Shown here piece by piece: positions 6,677 to 14,728 of a DNA stretch of 35,963 bases. Each line of letters begins with the position of its first letter. The first letter of the stretch is position 1. The notes under the pieces are model-generated. The model saw only the letters and a program-made list of their open reading frames with translations. It searched no databases and was not told where the DNA came from. Location of the stretch: contig JAFTGE010000118.1 of the NCBI GenBank assembly GCA_017458085.1, forward strand, positions 1-35,963, given 5' to 3'. Both the position numbers and the translations under genes were made by a program. Source of the stretch: Oscillospiraceae bacterium. Lineage in GTDB: Bacteria > Bacillota > Clostridia > Oscillospirales > Oscillospiraceae.

Positions 6677-7466
6677 ACTTGAAAACATCTCCAAAACCTT
6701 TAACCAGGGCACTGTCAACGAAAAGAAAGCCCTGCGCGGCGTTTCGCTGCACCTGGCCCCCGGCGACTATGTGACCGTCATCGGCTCCAATGGCGCCGGA
6801 AAATCCACCATGCTCAACGCCGTGGCCGGCGTCTGGCCCGTGGATGAGGGCCGCATTATCCTCGACGGCGAGGATGTCACCGCCAAGCCCGAACACAAGC
6901 GCGCTACAAACATCGGGCGCGTGTTCCAGGACCCCATGATGGGCACCGCCGCCAATATGTGGGTGGAGGAAAACCTGGATCTGGCAATGCTGCGCGGCGA
7001 AAGACGCGGTCTGCGCTGGGCCGTGACCAAGCAGGACCGGGAGTTCTTCCGCGAACAGCTCAAGACGCTTGGACTGGGACTGGAGGACCGTATGACCACG
7101 AAGGTGGGCATGCTCTCCGGCGGTCAGCGCCAGGCGCTGACCCTGCTGATGGCCTCGATGAAGAAGCCAAAGCTCCTGCTGCTGGACGAGCACACCGCCG
7201 CCCTGGATCCGGCCACCGCAGCCAAGGTACTGGAAATCACCGACCGCATCGTTGACGAGCACAAGCTCACCACCCTGATGATCACGCACAACATGAAGGA
7301 CGCCATCCGTCACGGCAACCGCCTGATCATGATGAACCAGGGCCAGATCATCCTGGACATCAGCGGCGAGGAAAAAAAGAGCCTGACCAAGCAGGATCTG
7401 ATGGACATGTTCGCCAAGACCGCCGGCACCACCCTCGATTCCGACGAGGCGCTGCTGACAAAATAA
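6669..7466 (+). CDS. ABC transporter ATPase, TrpZ-like
   Basis: A 265-residue nucleotide-binding protein energising the importer on the cytoplasmic face. Visible motifs are Walker A GSNGAGKST (39-47), Q-loop in GRVFQDPMMGT (about 84-93), signature LSGGQ (149-153), Walker B LLLLDEH (169-175) and the switch histidine in MITHNMKDA (about residue 207). The residue after the catalytic glutamate is His-Thr-Ala-Ala instead of the usual Pro-Thr, which is normal for the ATPases that accompany PF04392 binding proteins. It overlaps the permease gene by 8 nt with AAGGAGGG inside the permease end. A strong terminator follows directly. Confidence 0.95.
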   Translation: MLKLENISKTFNQGTVNEKKALRGVSLHLAPGDYVTVIGSNGAGKSTMLNAVAGVWPVDEGRIILDGEDVTAKPEHKRATNIGRVFQDPMMGTAANMWVEENLDLAMLRGERRGLRWAVTKQDREFFREQLKTLGLGLEDRMTTKVGMLSGGQRQALTLLMASMKKPKLLLLDEHTAALDPATAAKVLEITDRIVDEHKLTTLMITHNMKDAIRHGNRLIMMNQGQIILDISGEEKKSLTKQDLMDMFAKTAGTTLDSDEALLTK

Positions 7467-7472
7467 CACAGA

Positions 7473-7518
7473 AAAACAGAACCCACGCACGGCAATCGCT
7501 GTGCGTGGGTTCTGTTTT
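7473..7518 (+). terminator. Terminator of importer operon
   Basis: Perfect 14-bp arms (7477-7490 and 7501-7514) flank a 10-nt loop and are followed by TTTT; with the flanking A and T runs the pairing extends to 7473-7518. It begins 7 bases after the ATPase stop codon. Confidence 0.9.
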
Positions 7519-8022
7519 GGGAGATGACCACAGGATGATCGGCGGGGATATTACGTGTTGGCCACGATGAAGCTGCGTAAATGCGCCCCCCTATCTTTCT
7601 TTTCGTTCTTGCACGAAAAGAAAGACAGCGCCGCGCCCGGTGTAAGAAAGAAAAGGGCGCTAAACGCGCTGAACGTGGTTGCAGGACATAGGCTGGTCAT
7701 CGCGATCGTCGTACGTGGTGCCGGTCTAGTCCATGTCTATACCTGCCCGCGACGCCGTCCGCGGACGGCTCCCTTCGATCGCGCCGCTGGCTGGTCACTT
7801 GTCCAGACACGCAGCGCCGCGAGCGAAGCGAAGCCTTGCGCGGAAACAGCGGTGGTCAGGTATAGAGTTGTACCGGAAAATGCCCTGCTTAGTATCCGCG
7901 GGCAGTATGGATAGTTTCTGTATATGATAGCCGCGTTTAAGCGCACTTTTCTCTTGGGTCTTGATTTAAGCAGGTTCCGTCACGGCGAACAGCTAAGTTC
8001 CACCGGCGACCATCCCTTGCTT
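7519..8022. other. Gene-free stretch with hairpin and inverted repeat
   Basis: No credible gene is seen in these 504 bases. Frames that stay open (for example 7555-7914) lack a ribosome site and have a composition unlike any known protein. The stretch holds a perfect 12-bp hairpin at 7594-7625 and a 10-bp inverted repeat TCTATACCTG/CAGGTATAGA (7736-7745 and 7857-7866) enclosing GC-rich sequence. It may be a decayed or non-coding repeat element. It separates the importer operon on + from the sdpI-like gene ending at 8023 on -. Confidence 0.6.
7594..7625. repeat. 12-bp perfect hairpin in intergenic stretch
   Basis: Arms TCTTTCTTTTCG (7594-7605) and CGAAAAGAAAGA (7614-7625) flank an 8-nt loop. 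A related A/G-rich tract occurs at about 7645-7655. There is no U-run after the stem, so a simple terminator is unlikely. Confidence 0.6.
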
Positions 8023-8655
8023 TCAGATCCCCTTCCGATACAGCATATACGAATAGGCCATCGGGACCAGTACCATCACCGTCAGCGGGATCAGAAAGGC
8101 CGCAAGGCTCCAGCCGATAAAGCTCATGACCACAAAGTACAGCCCGCCGATCACCCACACAAAGCCGCCGAGACGGTGGGTGCGGTTCCAGTTTTCCTCG
8201 CTGTTGAGGGCCCAGGGGGTCTTGATGCCCATGGTATAGCTCTGCTTGGTCTTGGGCAGGTAGTTGCCGATGATGATAAACAGTAGCCCCATAAAAATGC
8301 CCAGAACCCGATCCACCCGCAGTTCATAGCCGAGGCCCCGGCCCAGCGTCATTCCGCTTGCCAGCAGCGACACCACCGGAACGATCCACAGAGTGACGTT
8401 GACGAGCTTCTCGCTCATGTTCTCCCGCTTGGGGTCGGCCTTCAGCGCCCAGGGCAGAAACAGATTCACCGCCAGCAGAATGCCCGGCAGACCGAACACC
8501 GCAAAAGCCCGGCTGGAAAAGCCGTCAGCTTCGCCGTTTATGTTCCAGTGGGTCGCCATCGTCTCCGGCAGGCGGTTATACACCAGCGCCCCCACAATCA
8601 AAGGCAACAGGCACACGACGCTTGTCAGCACACGCGTTTTCTTATCGATCTTCAT
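8023..8655 (-). CDS. SdpI/YhfL-family membrane protein with DUF1648
   Basis: A 210-residue membrane protein. The N-terminal half carries the DUF1648 signature (VYNRLPETMATHWNINGEADGFSS, about residues 25-48); the C-terminal half carries the SdpI domain with GNYLPKTKQSYTMGIKTPWALNSEENWNRTHRLGG. About six hydrophobic helices are seen. In Bacillus subtilis SdpI gives immunity to the SdpC cannibalism toxin and also sequesters the repressor SdpR at the membrane. Here no sdpABC toxin genes are visible nearby, so immunity or sensing of a foreign toxin, or a different envelope role, is possible. Its start overlaps the end of the ArsR-type gene by 14 nt, so the two are translationally coupled. Confidence 0.88.
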   Translation of the reverse strand: MKIDKKTRVLTSVVCLLPLIVGALVYNRLPETMATHWNINGEADGFSSRAFAVFGLPGILLAVNLFLPWALKADPKRENMSEKLVNVTLWIVPVVSLLASGMTLGRGLGYELRVDRVLGIFMGLLFIIIGNYLPKTKQSYTMGIKTPWALNSEENWNRTHRLGGFVWVIGGLYFVVMSFIGWSLAAFLIPLTVMVLVPMAYSYMLYRKGI

Positions 8656-8923
8656 GCGCGTTCTCCCCTTTCAGCGCCTGAATCCACAGCAGCACTTCCT
8701 CCAGCACCGAGGCGTTCAGACTGTAATAGATAAAGTTCTTCTCCCGGCTCTCGAACACAAGGCCGGCTTTTTTCAGCTGCGACAGGTGATAGGACACCGT
8801 GGCGCCGGTCATATCAAAGCGCCCGGCAATGTCCCCCGCCGTCATGCGTCCACCCTTGAGCAGGTTCAAAATCTCCCGCCGCACCGGATCGGACAGCGCT
8901 TTCATGGTTTCGCTGAAGCCCAT
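8642..8923 (-). CDS. ArsR/SdpR-family autorepressor
   Basis: A 93-residue winged-helix protein: FSETMKALSDPVRREILNLLKGGRMTAGDIA, recognition helix MTGATVSYHLSQLKKAGLV (about residues 38-56) and wing ESREKNFIYYSLN. It lacks the Cys-based metal site of classical ArsR sensors, as expected for the SdpR group. SdpR represses the sdpRI operon and is removed from DNA when SdpI binds it at the membrane. The ATG at 8923 follows GAGGGG. Two nearly identical 20-bp palindromes flank its promoter, one ending 15 bp before the start codon, which strongly suggests autoregulation. It overlaps the sdpI-like gene by 14 nt. Confidence 0.92.
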   Translation of the reverse strand: MGFSETMKALSDPVRREILNLLKGGRMTAGDIAGRFDMTGATVSYHLSQLKKAGLVFESREKNFIYYSLNASVLEEVLLWIQALKGENAHEDR

Positions 8924-8937
8924 GACACATCCCCTCT

Positions 8938-8957
8938 ATTTAGAATATTTTCTAAAT
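8938..8957. promoter_or_regulatory. Operator 1 of sdpR-like repressor
   Basis: The near-perfect palindrome ATTTAGAATATTTTCTAAAT lies just downstream of the -10 box, at the expected transcription start. It shares both half-sites with the second palindrome at 8994-9013. Confidence 0.8.
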
Positions 8958-8959
8958 AA

Positions 8960-8988
8960 ATAGTAACACGGGCTTTGTTCGCTGTCAA
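8960..8988 (-). promoter_or_regulatory. Promoter of sdpRI-like operon
   Basis: On the minus strand a consensus -35 TTGACA (8983-8988) and -10 TACTAT (8960-8965) are separated by 17 bp. Operators lie immediately on both sides. Confidence 0.85.
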
Positions 8989-8990
8989 CA

Positions 8991-9016
8991 GGTATTTAGA
9001 AAATTTTCTAAATACC
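8991..9016. promoter_or_regulatory. Operator 2 of sdpR-like repressor
   Basis: A 26-bp perfect palindrome with core ATTTAGAAAATTTTCTAAAT (8994-9013) begins two bases upstream of the -35 box. The centres of the two operators are about 56 bp apart, so repressor dimers could bind on either side of the promoter. Confidence 0.8.
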
Positions 9017-9026
9017 TGCGCAGAGA

Positions 9027-9052
9027 AAACCACACGGTTGCCCGTGTGGTTT
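9027..9052 (-). terminator. Terminator after alpha/beta hydrolase gene
   Basis: An 11-bp perfect stem (9027-9037 and 9042-9052, 4-nt loop) is followed on the minus strand by TTTT. It lies 63 bases beyond the hydrolase stop codon. Confidence 0.75.
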
Positions 9053-9115
9053 ACATAATATTTTCTTTTCCAATTCAAAAGAATGATAACAAAGCGCAGG
9101 TCCGGGGACGCAGGC

Positions 9116-10024
9116 TCACTCCCCCGCGTACTCCCGGATAAAGGCGCTCATCTCGGCAATATAGCGCTCCGGCTCACGGCCAAAGGAGCTGATGTGCGCC
9201 GCACCCATGTAGGATGAGCGCAGCTTTTTGCTGCCGCAGGCACTGTACACCTTATCCAGGTTCTCATAGGGCACCAGCTCGTCAGCCGTGCCGTGGATGA
9301 ACAGCACCGGCACACGGTTGTTTTCCAGCCCCCGGCTCAACGGATAGCGCACCGGGAAGCCCTTGAACAGCCGACAGTACGCCGAGAGCACCGACGTAAA
9401 GAAGTGCCGGAAGGGAAGCTTCGGCAGCATCAGCGTGGTCGAGTGCTCCAGCTGATCGAACAGGTTTTCATACCCGCAGTCCTCCACCGCGCACACCACG
9501 TTCTCCGGCAGCTTTTCGCCCAGGGCCGCCATCACCGACGCACCGCCCATCGACCAGCCGTACAGCACGACCTTTCCGCCGGGCTTGCGCGCGTTGATGC
9601 AGTCGATCCATTTGACAATGTCCAGCCGCTCCCGATAGCCCATGGTGAAGTACTCGCCCTCGCTCAGGCTGTGGGCGCGCTCATAAATCAGCAGCGCGTT
9701 ATACCCCCGCGCCGCCATACGGCCGGCAATGCCGCTCAGCTCCTCCGGGCCGCCCTGATAGCCATGGCAGAAAAGAATGGTGGTCTTGCCGCCCTGGTCG
9801 TAAAACCAGCCGCGGAGCTTGAGGCCGTCAAAGGATTCCACCTCCACCGCCTGCCGGTCGGCCCGGTGGAAATAGTCCCAGTCGCGGATCATGACCACGG
9901 GGGCGGTATCATCCGTCCACTCATAGTCCTTGTCCCAGCGCTTGAAGGTAAAAAGGAAGAAATAGCGCCCGGTGAAAACCAGCAGAACCAGCAGGAGCAG
10001 CACCGCTACAACAATCCAGATCAT
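9116..10024 (-). CDS. Membrane-anchored alpha/beta hydrolase
   Basis: A 302-residue serine hydrolase with an N-terminal hydrophobic anchor (residues 2-17, mostly Ile, Val and Leu) and a catalytic domain from about residue 58. Visible elements are the oxyanion-loop CHGYQGG (86-92), nucleophile Ser158 in GWSMGG, acid Asp248 in HGTADELVP, and His277 in GAAHISS. This is the arrangement of the large BAAT/Ndr-like group of uncharacterised esterases (Bacillus YqkD-like). The substrate cannot be read from the sequence; the anchor suggests activity at the membrane surface. It follows proC by 15 nt on the same strand, with GGGGAGAG upstream of ATG, and so is co-transcribed with it. Confidence 0.9.
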   Translation of the reverse strand: MIWIVVAVLLLLVLLVFTGRYFFLFTFKRWDKDYEWTDDTAPVVMIRDWDYFHRADRQAVEVESFDGLKLRGWFYDQGGKTTILFCHGYQGGPEELSGIAGRMAARGYNALLIYERAHSLSEGEYFTMGYRERLDIVKWIDCINARKPGGKVVLYGWSMGGASVMAALGEKLPENVVCAVEDCGYENLFDQLEHSTTLMLPKLPFRHFFTSVLSAYCRLFKGFPVRYPLSRGLENNRVPVLFIHGTADELVPYENLDKVYSACGSKKLRSSYMGAAHISSFGREPERYIAEMSAFIREYAGE

Positions 10025-10039
10025 GGTCTCTCCCCTCGG

Positions 10040-10831
10040 TCAGAGCTTCAGATTCTTCTCATAGGTGCTGATGACGGCGTCCATCACCGCACCACGGAAG
10101 CCCCGCTCCTCCAGCACACGCACGCCCTGGATGGTGGTGCCGCCGGGAGAGCAGACCGCGTCCTTGAGCGCGCCCGGGTGCCGCCCGCTCTCCAGGACCA
10201 GCGCCGCCGAGCCAAGCAGCATCTGCGCGGCCATCTCCTGCGCCTGCTTTCTCGGCAGGCCGCAGGCAACGCCGCCGTCGGCCAGGGCCTCGATAAACAG
10301 ATCGGCAAAGGCCGGGCCGCTGCCCGAAACCGCGGAGCCCGCGTCAATGAGCCGCTCCTCCAGCTTGAGAAAACGCCCCGCCCCGGCCATAGCCGCGACA
10401 AAAGCCGCTTCCTCCGCCGCCGTCACTGCGGTCGAGCAGCTATAGAGGATCATCCCCTGTCCGATGGCGGCCGGGGTATTGGGCATGATGCGGATGACGG
10501 GATAGTCCCCGTCCAGGGCCGTGAGCAGGCGCTCGATCGATACGCCCGCCATCATGGTCACCAGCACAAGGCGGCTCCCCCGCGCCTTGAGCAGCGGGGC
10601 AAGCTCCCCCGCCATGGCGGGGAGCATCTGGGGCTTGACGCCGAGAAAGAGGTAATCCGCGCCCGCGACGACGCCGGCGCAGTCGGTCACCGTACCGCCG
10701 ATCTCACCGGCCAGGGCCTCGGCCTTGGCACGCGTGCGGTTATACAGCAGGAGGCTGTTGTTCCCCTTGGCGGCGGCTTTCGCCAGCGCACCGCCCATGT
10801 TGCCGGTGCCGATAAATCCAATGACAGGCAT
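10040..10831 (-). CDS. proC: Pyrroline-5-carboxylate reductase
   Basis: A 263-residue enzyme that reduces 1-pyrroline-5-carboxylate to proline with NAD(P)H, the last step of proline synthesis. The N-terminal Rossmann motif is GFIGTGNMGGA (5-15); the middle has FLGVKPQMLP and IRIMPNTPAAIGQG; the C-terminal dimerisation and active-site region has SGSGPAFADLFIEALADGGV and SPGGTTIQGVRVLEERGFRGAVMDAV. Length and order fit ProC. ATG follows GGAGGG by 7 nt. Its own promoter lies just upstream, and the hydrolase gene follows in the same transcript. Nothing suggests a functional tie to that hydrolase. Confidence 0.97.
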   Translation of the reverse strand: MPVIGFIGTGNMGGALAKAAAKGNNSLLLYNRTRAKAEALAGEIGGTVTDCAGVVAGADYLFLGVKPQMLPAMAGELAPLLKARGSRLVLVTMMAGVSIERLLTALDGDYPVIRIMPNTPAAIGQGMILYSCSTAVTAAEEAAFVAAMAGAGRFLKLEERLIDAGSAVSGSGPAFADLFIEALADGGVACGLPRKQAQEMAAQMLLGSAALVLESGRHPGALKDAVCSPGGTTIQGVRVLEERGFRGAVMDAVISTYEKNLKL

Positions 10832-10867
10832 GTGTATCCCTCCAAATCGTTTCTGTGTCCACTTTTG

Positions 10868-10896
10868 ATTATAACGACTCCCGCCCCCGCATGCAA
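10868..10896 (-). promoter_or_regulatory. Promoter of proC operon
   Basis: On the minus strand, -10 TATAAT (10868-10873) and -35 TTGCAT (10891-10896) are 17 bp apart, about 40 bp before the proC start. The -35 box lies within the inverted repeat at 10877-10930. Confidence 0.75.
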
Positions 10897-10930
10897 GAGG
10901 ATTTCTCCTTTTGCGTACGGGGGCGGGACT
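10877..10930 (-). terminator. Long GC-rich stem-loop after sortase gene
   Basis: Arms 10877-10896 and 10911-10930 match at 17 of 20 positions and flank a 14-nt loop, 10 bases beyond the sortase stop. There is no clear U-run on the minus strand, so efficiency as a terminator is doubtful. The left arm also contains the -35 box of proC. Confidence 0.45.
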
Positions 10931-10940
10931 TTCTTCTCTG

Positions 10941-11732
10941 TTACACGCGCTCCACCGCCACGATCAGCAGGCGGTTATCATGCATGCCGTCAATGCAGGT
11001 GGAAAGCGTAAGGATATGACTGTCCGCGTCGACCGCGACATCGTCCAGCAGAAGCTTCTCCCCGCCGGCGCTTTGCAGCGACTGCAGAAAGGCCGTACAG
11101 TCGGCCGCGTTATCATCCTTGAACACATCCGTAATATACCGGTCGTCATAAACCACCACGGCGAAAATGTCATAGGCATGCTGCTGCGTGGGGGTATAGA
11201 CATTGATCTCACGGTGTTCGGCCAGGTATGACGCGTCACGGAAGCTCTTGAGCGAGCCGAAAAAGCTGCCGTCACGCATGTTGTGGCCGTAGATCACCGT
11301 GTTAAAAGTATCGAAATTCTGCCCCTCCATGGTGTTGGTATAGAGCGAACCGGGATACCCGGATTCTCCGTCAATGGTGATGTTCAGATAATAGTTGTCC
11401 GTGGTGGGGTGCTGGAGAATGGGATAGCGAATGTCCGTGGCCGGGATATCGAGCAGGGCAATGACGTGACCGTTGCGTGCCTGAAGCTCTGCCAGCTCCG
11501 TCGGCGCCGCATAGGGCTCCGGCGTGGGTTCGGGGCTGGGCGTCGGGGTCGGCACGGGTGTGGGGACCGGGGTCGGCGCCGCTGTAACCGCCGGGGTCGG
11601 TGACGGCTCCTCCGCGTAGACCGACATGCCGATCATCGAGTGGGCAATCGACACCACCGAAAGACACATCACCACCACGCACAGGGCGATCACCACCGCC
11701 TGGAACACCTTATTGTCAATGAGATTCTTCAT
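10941..11732 (-). CDS. srtB: Class B sortase
   Basis: A 263-residue transpeptidase with an N-terminal membrane anchor (about residues 10-35), a Pro/Thr-rich linker of roughly 35 residues (about 42-74) and a catalytic domain. Catalytic residues are visible: His150 in YGHNM, Cys246 in TLSTC and Arg254 in NRLLIVAV. Class B features include DIPATDIRYPILQ and the helix between strands. Sortases cut a sorting signal and join the protein to peptidoglycan or pilin. No protein with a sorting motif or pilin gene is seen in the window, so its substrates lie elsewhere. Start 11732 was chosen because ATG follows GAGGAGG by 6 nt. It has its own promoter. Confidence 0.95.
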   Translation of the reverse strand: MKNLIDNKVFQAVVIALCVVVMCLSVVSIAHSMIGMSVYAEEPSPTPAVTAAPTPVPTPVPTPTPSPEPTPEPYAAPTELAELQARNGHVIALLDIPATDIRYPILQHPTTDNYYLNITIDGESGYPGSLYTNTMEGQNFDTFNTVIYGHNMRDGSFFGSLKSFRDASYLAEHREINVYTPTQQHAYDIFAVVVYDDRYITDVFKDDNAADCTAFLQSLQSAGGEKLLLDDVAVDADSHILTLSTCIDGMHDNRLLIVAVERV

Positions 11733-11780
11733 GCTCTTCCTCCTCGCGGTTTTCACCGCACACTCCGGGAGTGTAGAGGT

Positions 11781-11810
11781 ATTATAGCACAGGTCTCCCA
11801 AAAATTACAA
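11781..11810 (-). promoter_or_regulatory. Promoter of sortase gene
   Basis: Minus-strand -35 TTGTAA (11805-11810) and -10 TATAAT (11781-11786) are 18 bp apart, some 50 bp before the start. A 7-bp inverted repeat (ACACTCC/GGAGTGT, around 11760-11774) lies at the expected transcript start. Confidence 0.65.
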
Positions 11811-11828
11811 TAGAGTTACAAAATATTT

Positions 11829-12776
11829 TCAAATAATTTTCTTTCCTCGTTCATTGTTGCTTCGTGCATGGATAAGCTCCATTTCAAAGTCCTGCTTGTT
11901 TTTTTGTTCGATGGTTTGGAGAATCATGCCGGTGAAGAAAGACTGAATCGCCGCAATGACGACGAAGCCACATGAGATCAGCGTAGGAATTCTTGGCACC
12001 AGTCCCGTTTTCGCGTACTCGACCAGAATTGGCAGGAAAAAAATGGCCGAAATCACCAGCAAAAGCAGCGCGACAGTGCTGTAAAAGGCCTGCGGCCGGT
12101 AGGTACGGAAAAGTCGCCAGATCGTCCGCAGCACCTTAAAGCCGTCGGAGTATGTATTTAGCTTGGACTCGCTACCTTCGGGACGATCTCGGTAATCAAT
12201 AATCACATTTGAGACCATCAGGTTCTTCTCAATAGCGTGGACGCTCATTTCCGTCTCAATCTCAAAGCCATGGGAGAGCACCGGAAACGTCTTTACGAAT
12301 TGACGACTGAACGCGCGATAACCGGTCATGATATCGCGGATATTGGACTTGAACATTGTGTTTATCCCAAAGCGGACAAGCACATTGCCAAAATTATGAA
12401 AGGGCCGCTTATTTTCTTCAAAGTAGGTAGAGGTAAGACGGTCGCCCACCACCATGTCGCACTGCCCCTCCAGAACCAGTCGGATCATCTCGGGCGCTTT
12501 CTCTGCCGGGTAGGTGTCATCGCCGTCGGCCATTACATAACACTCCGCGTCGATTTCCCGGAACATGCGGCGGATAACATTTCCTTTCCCCTGCTGACGC
12601 TCCCGCCGCACAATGGCTCCCGCCTCCGCCGCAATCCTCGCCGTTTCATCGGTGGAGTTATTGTCGTAGACGTAGACATGGCTGTTCTCCGGGAGCACCG
12701 CGAGAAAATCGGACACCACCTTTTGAATTGTCTGTGCCTCATTATAGCACGGCACCAACACGGCTACTTTGTCCAT
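11829..12776 (-). CDS. Family 2 glycosyltransferase, dolichyl-phosphate-mannose-synthase/GtrB type
   Basis: A 315-residue enzyme with a GT-A catalytic domain and two C-terminal membrane helices. The nucleotide-sugar site is shown by VLVPCYNEAQTIQKVV (6-21), DNNSTDETARIA and the metal-binding MADGDDTYP; later come GDRLTSTYFEENKRPFHNFGN and MTGYRAFSR. Such enzymes move a sugar from a nucleotide donor to polyprenyl phosphate at the inner face of the membrane; the lipid-linked sugar is then used by a GT-C enzyme outside. Start 12776 follows AAGGAG. The gene overlaps the upstream DUF6020-like membrane gene by 35 nt, which would fit a donor-synthase and GT-C pair. A GtrA-like flippase end is present at 2-124 but is not adjacent. 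Confidence 0.93.
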   Translation of the reverse strand: MDKVAVLVPCYNEAQTIQKVVSDFLAVLPENSHVYVYDNNSTDETARIAAEAGAIVRRERQQGKGNVIRRMFREIDAECYVMADGDDTYPAEKAPEMIRLVLEGQCDMVVGDRLTSTYFEENKRPFHNFGNVLVRFGINTMFKSNIRDIMTGYRAFSRQFVKTFPVLSHGFEIETEMSVHAIEKNLMVSNVIIDYRDRPEGSESKLNTYSDGFKVLRTIWRLFRTYRPQAFYSTVALLLLVISAIFFLPILVEYAKTGLVPRIPTLISCGFVVIAAIQSFFTGMILQTIEQKNKQDFEMELIHARSNNERGKKII

Positions 12777-14559
12777 TTTGTTTCTCCTTTTCGCAGGAAG
12801 CAAGAATCACCCAGGGTAAATACAGCAGCAACGGGTACTGATAGCGGCAGTAGTATCCGTTACACGGGGAGGCCAGACAAATCAGCATGACTACAAAAGG
12901 CGGGAGCAGAAGGCTTAGCGCTTTATAGCGCTTGCTGTACAGTAGCCAGACCGCCCAGATCAACAGAATCCAGGTGACGACGCCCGCCGTGTTGATTAGG
13001 GAAAAAGGCGGCGTATTCATCACCGTGTCCCGAGTCGCCTCATACAGCGTGCGCACATGTTCCAGCCGCTGCGGATGGTAAAAATTCGCTCCAACCTGCT
13101 TGTTTGTCACATCCATACATTTTTCACTCCAGCTGTATGAATAGGAATCGAAGAGGCGCTCCGGATAAAGATATTCGTAATAATTCGCCACCCAAGCAGC
13201 CATGTATGTATATGGACGCTTCATACCCATGGAAAGCCAAGTTTTGAAATATGCCTTTGCCTCATCAAGAGACAGCTGTTCAGCAAAGCTGAACTTTATA
13301 GGGTCTGATAGCCATGGTAGATAATTGTCCCCCATTTCCTTTAGGTTGTCAAAATAAAAGACTCGGAGTATTACTGCTTCTTCCTCTGCTGTAATCTCAT
13401 CCCCATATGTATAAACATACCTCGCCGTCTGCTGAACCGGGATGCTCAGCATCTCCCGTTTGCTCCCCGCTTTGATGCCCAGCGCCGGAACGACAACATG
13501 CGTCATGGTTACGCTGATTACAAGCGCGCCCAACAGAGTAGCAGTGTATTGTCGACGCAGGCCACGATCAACGATGGCAAGGATCAAAAGTGTGATACCG
13601 ACGACGTAAATGCCATCGTTTCTGAAAAAGAGGACGCCCAGAGCAGCCGCTGCAAGCACCAGTCCATTTTTCCGGTTCCAACCATTTTTCTGAATACAGA
13701 ACAGCGCCTGTCCCATGAGGATTAAAAAGGCCGCATAATACACATCCTTGGATATGAGAAACATATAGTTCACGATCCGTGGACAGATACTGTAGAACAC
13801 AAGAAGTCCAACGCACCATCTCCAATGAATTCCCGCCTCCTCAATGAGAAGCTTGATTCCCAAAGACAGCGCAAACAAGGCAAAGGCAAGCTGGGCCAGG
13901 GAGAATAGAAAAACCGCCGCATTCCAGGAGTGAAAGAGCGTCATCCCAGCCTTCAGCGTGAAGGTCAGCAGCCAAACATAAGCCAGAGGATGGTGTGTCG
14001 TCAGCTCCGACACACCAAAGCCCTGCCGGACCATTTGCGGCACATCGCCCATAAAGATGGCAGGATAGGAGACAATGATATAAGGCAGGTAGGCCAGGAA
14101 AAGTGCGATAAAGGAAAACGTCCAGGGGCGGACGTAGATCCAGCGCGCGATCCTTTTGTCCGAATCTCCATCCCTTTTCCGCGTCAGTCCGCGGCCTTGG
14201 TCAAGTATGGCAAAAAGAATTCGCAATCCATAGAAGGCTGTGATGAAGAACCCCACCAAGCCAAAGCATGATTTAACAATGCTTTCGGTATTCAAGAACA
14301 AGGTAGCGAAGCTACCGCCCTGCGAAATAGTGAAGCCCAGCACACAAGCACATGCAAACAGGGCGGCCAGAACAATGCAGTAGTTGCGCATTCTTTTTCC
14401 TGTCACAGGCGGAAAATGCTCCTTGCTCCACGCGTATATGACCGGCAGCGCGCAGCTCATCAAACAGATCCAAAGATCTCTCTGTGTTTTAAAAAAACAT
14501 ATCCCAAAAACAGCTAACACGCATACCGCGACGGTTTTTCCAGTAATTCTTTCTCTCAT
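12742..14559 (-). CDS. Large polytopic membrane protein, DUF6020/GT-C-like
   Basis: A 605-residue protein with about 12 hydrophobic helices and one extracytoplasmic loop region near residues 370-500 rich in Tyr and Trp (for example WVANYYEYLYPERLF). An acidic motif in the first large loop (SYPAIFMGDVPQMVRQGFG) followed by THHPLAY is what GT-C glycosyltransferases and DUF6020 proteins have in the active-site loop. It probably transfers a sugar from a polyprenyl-phosphate carrier to a surface polymer. ATG 14559 is preferred over a longer start because GGAGG lies 5 nt upstream. The gene is noticeably more AT-rich than most of the window and overlaps the GT2 gene downstream. Substrate unknown. 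Confidence 0.8.
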   Translation of the reverse strand: MRERITGKTVAVCVLAVFGICFFKTQRDLWICLMSCALPVIYAWSKEHFPPVTGKRMRNYCIVLAALFACACVLGFTISQGGSFATLFLNTESIVKSCFGLVGFFITAFYGLRILFAILDQGRGLTRKRDGDSDKRIARWIYVRPWTFSFIALFLAYLPYIIVSYPAIFMGDVPQMVRQGFGVSELTTHHPLAYVWLLTFTLKAGMTLFHSWNAAVFLFSLAQLAFALFALSLGIKLLIEEAGIHWRWCVGLLVFYSICPRIVNYMFLISKDVYYAAFLILMGQALFCIQKNGWNRKNGLVLAAAALGVLFFRNDGIYVVGITLLILAIVDRGLRRQYTATLLGALVISVTMTHVVVPALGIKAGSKREMLSIPVQQTARYVYTYGDEITAEEEAVILRVFYFDNLKEMGDNYLPWLSDPIKFSFAEQLSLDEAKAYFKTWLSMGMKRPYTYMAAWVANYYEYLYPERLFDSYSYSWSEKCMDVTNKQVGANFYHPQRLEHVRTLYEATRDTVMNTPPFSLINTAGVVTWILLIWAVWLLYSKRYKALSLLLPPFVVMLICLASPCNGYYCRYQYPLLLYLPWVILASCEKEKQNGQSSRVGAVL

Positions 14560-14636
14560 CTTATCCTCCAATATGCTGCCATTTAACATCTCAGCATACA
14601 GGCAAATCAGCAGCATGTTCCTTACCGTTTGGTAGA

Positions 14637-14665
14637 ATCATACCACATTTTCACATCATTAGCAA
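14637..14665 (-). promoter_or_regulatory. Promoter of glycan module
   Basis: On the minus strand, -35 TTGCTA (14660-14665) and -10 TATGAT (14637-14642) are 17 bp apart, about 80 bp before the DUF6020-like start. The region between it and the divergent XRE gene is AT-rich. Confidence 0.65.
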
Positions 14666-14728
14666 GTATCTTTCAAATTCTAACGAAATAATTGCAAGAT
14701 TCCGTATACTTAAAAAGAGGTGATTTCT

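Noticed and set aside
4646-6718. A 690-residue open frame on the minus strand opposite the importer genes.
   Set aside because: It is Gly/Ala/Asp/His-rich sequence of the kind produced opposite GC-rich genes, has no ribosome site, and lies across three well-identified genes.
7555-7914. A 119-residue + frame in the gene-free stretch.
   Set aside because: Starts without a ribosome site, crosses hairpins and repeats, and the product resembles no protein.
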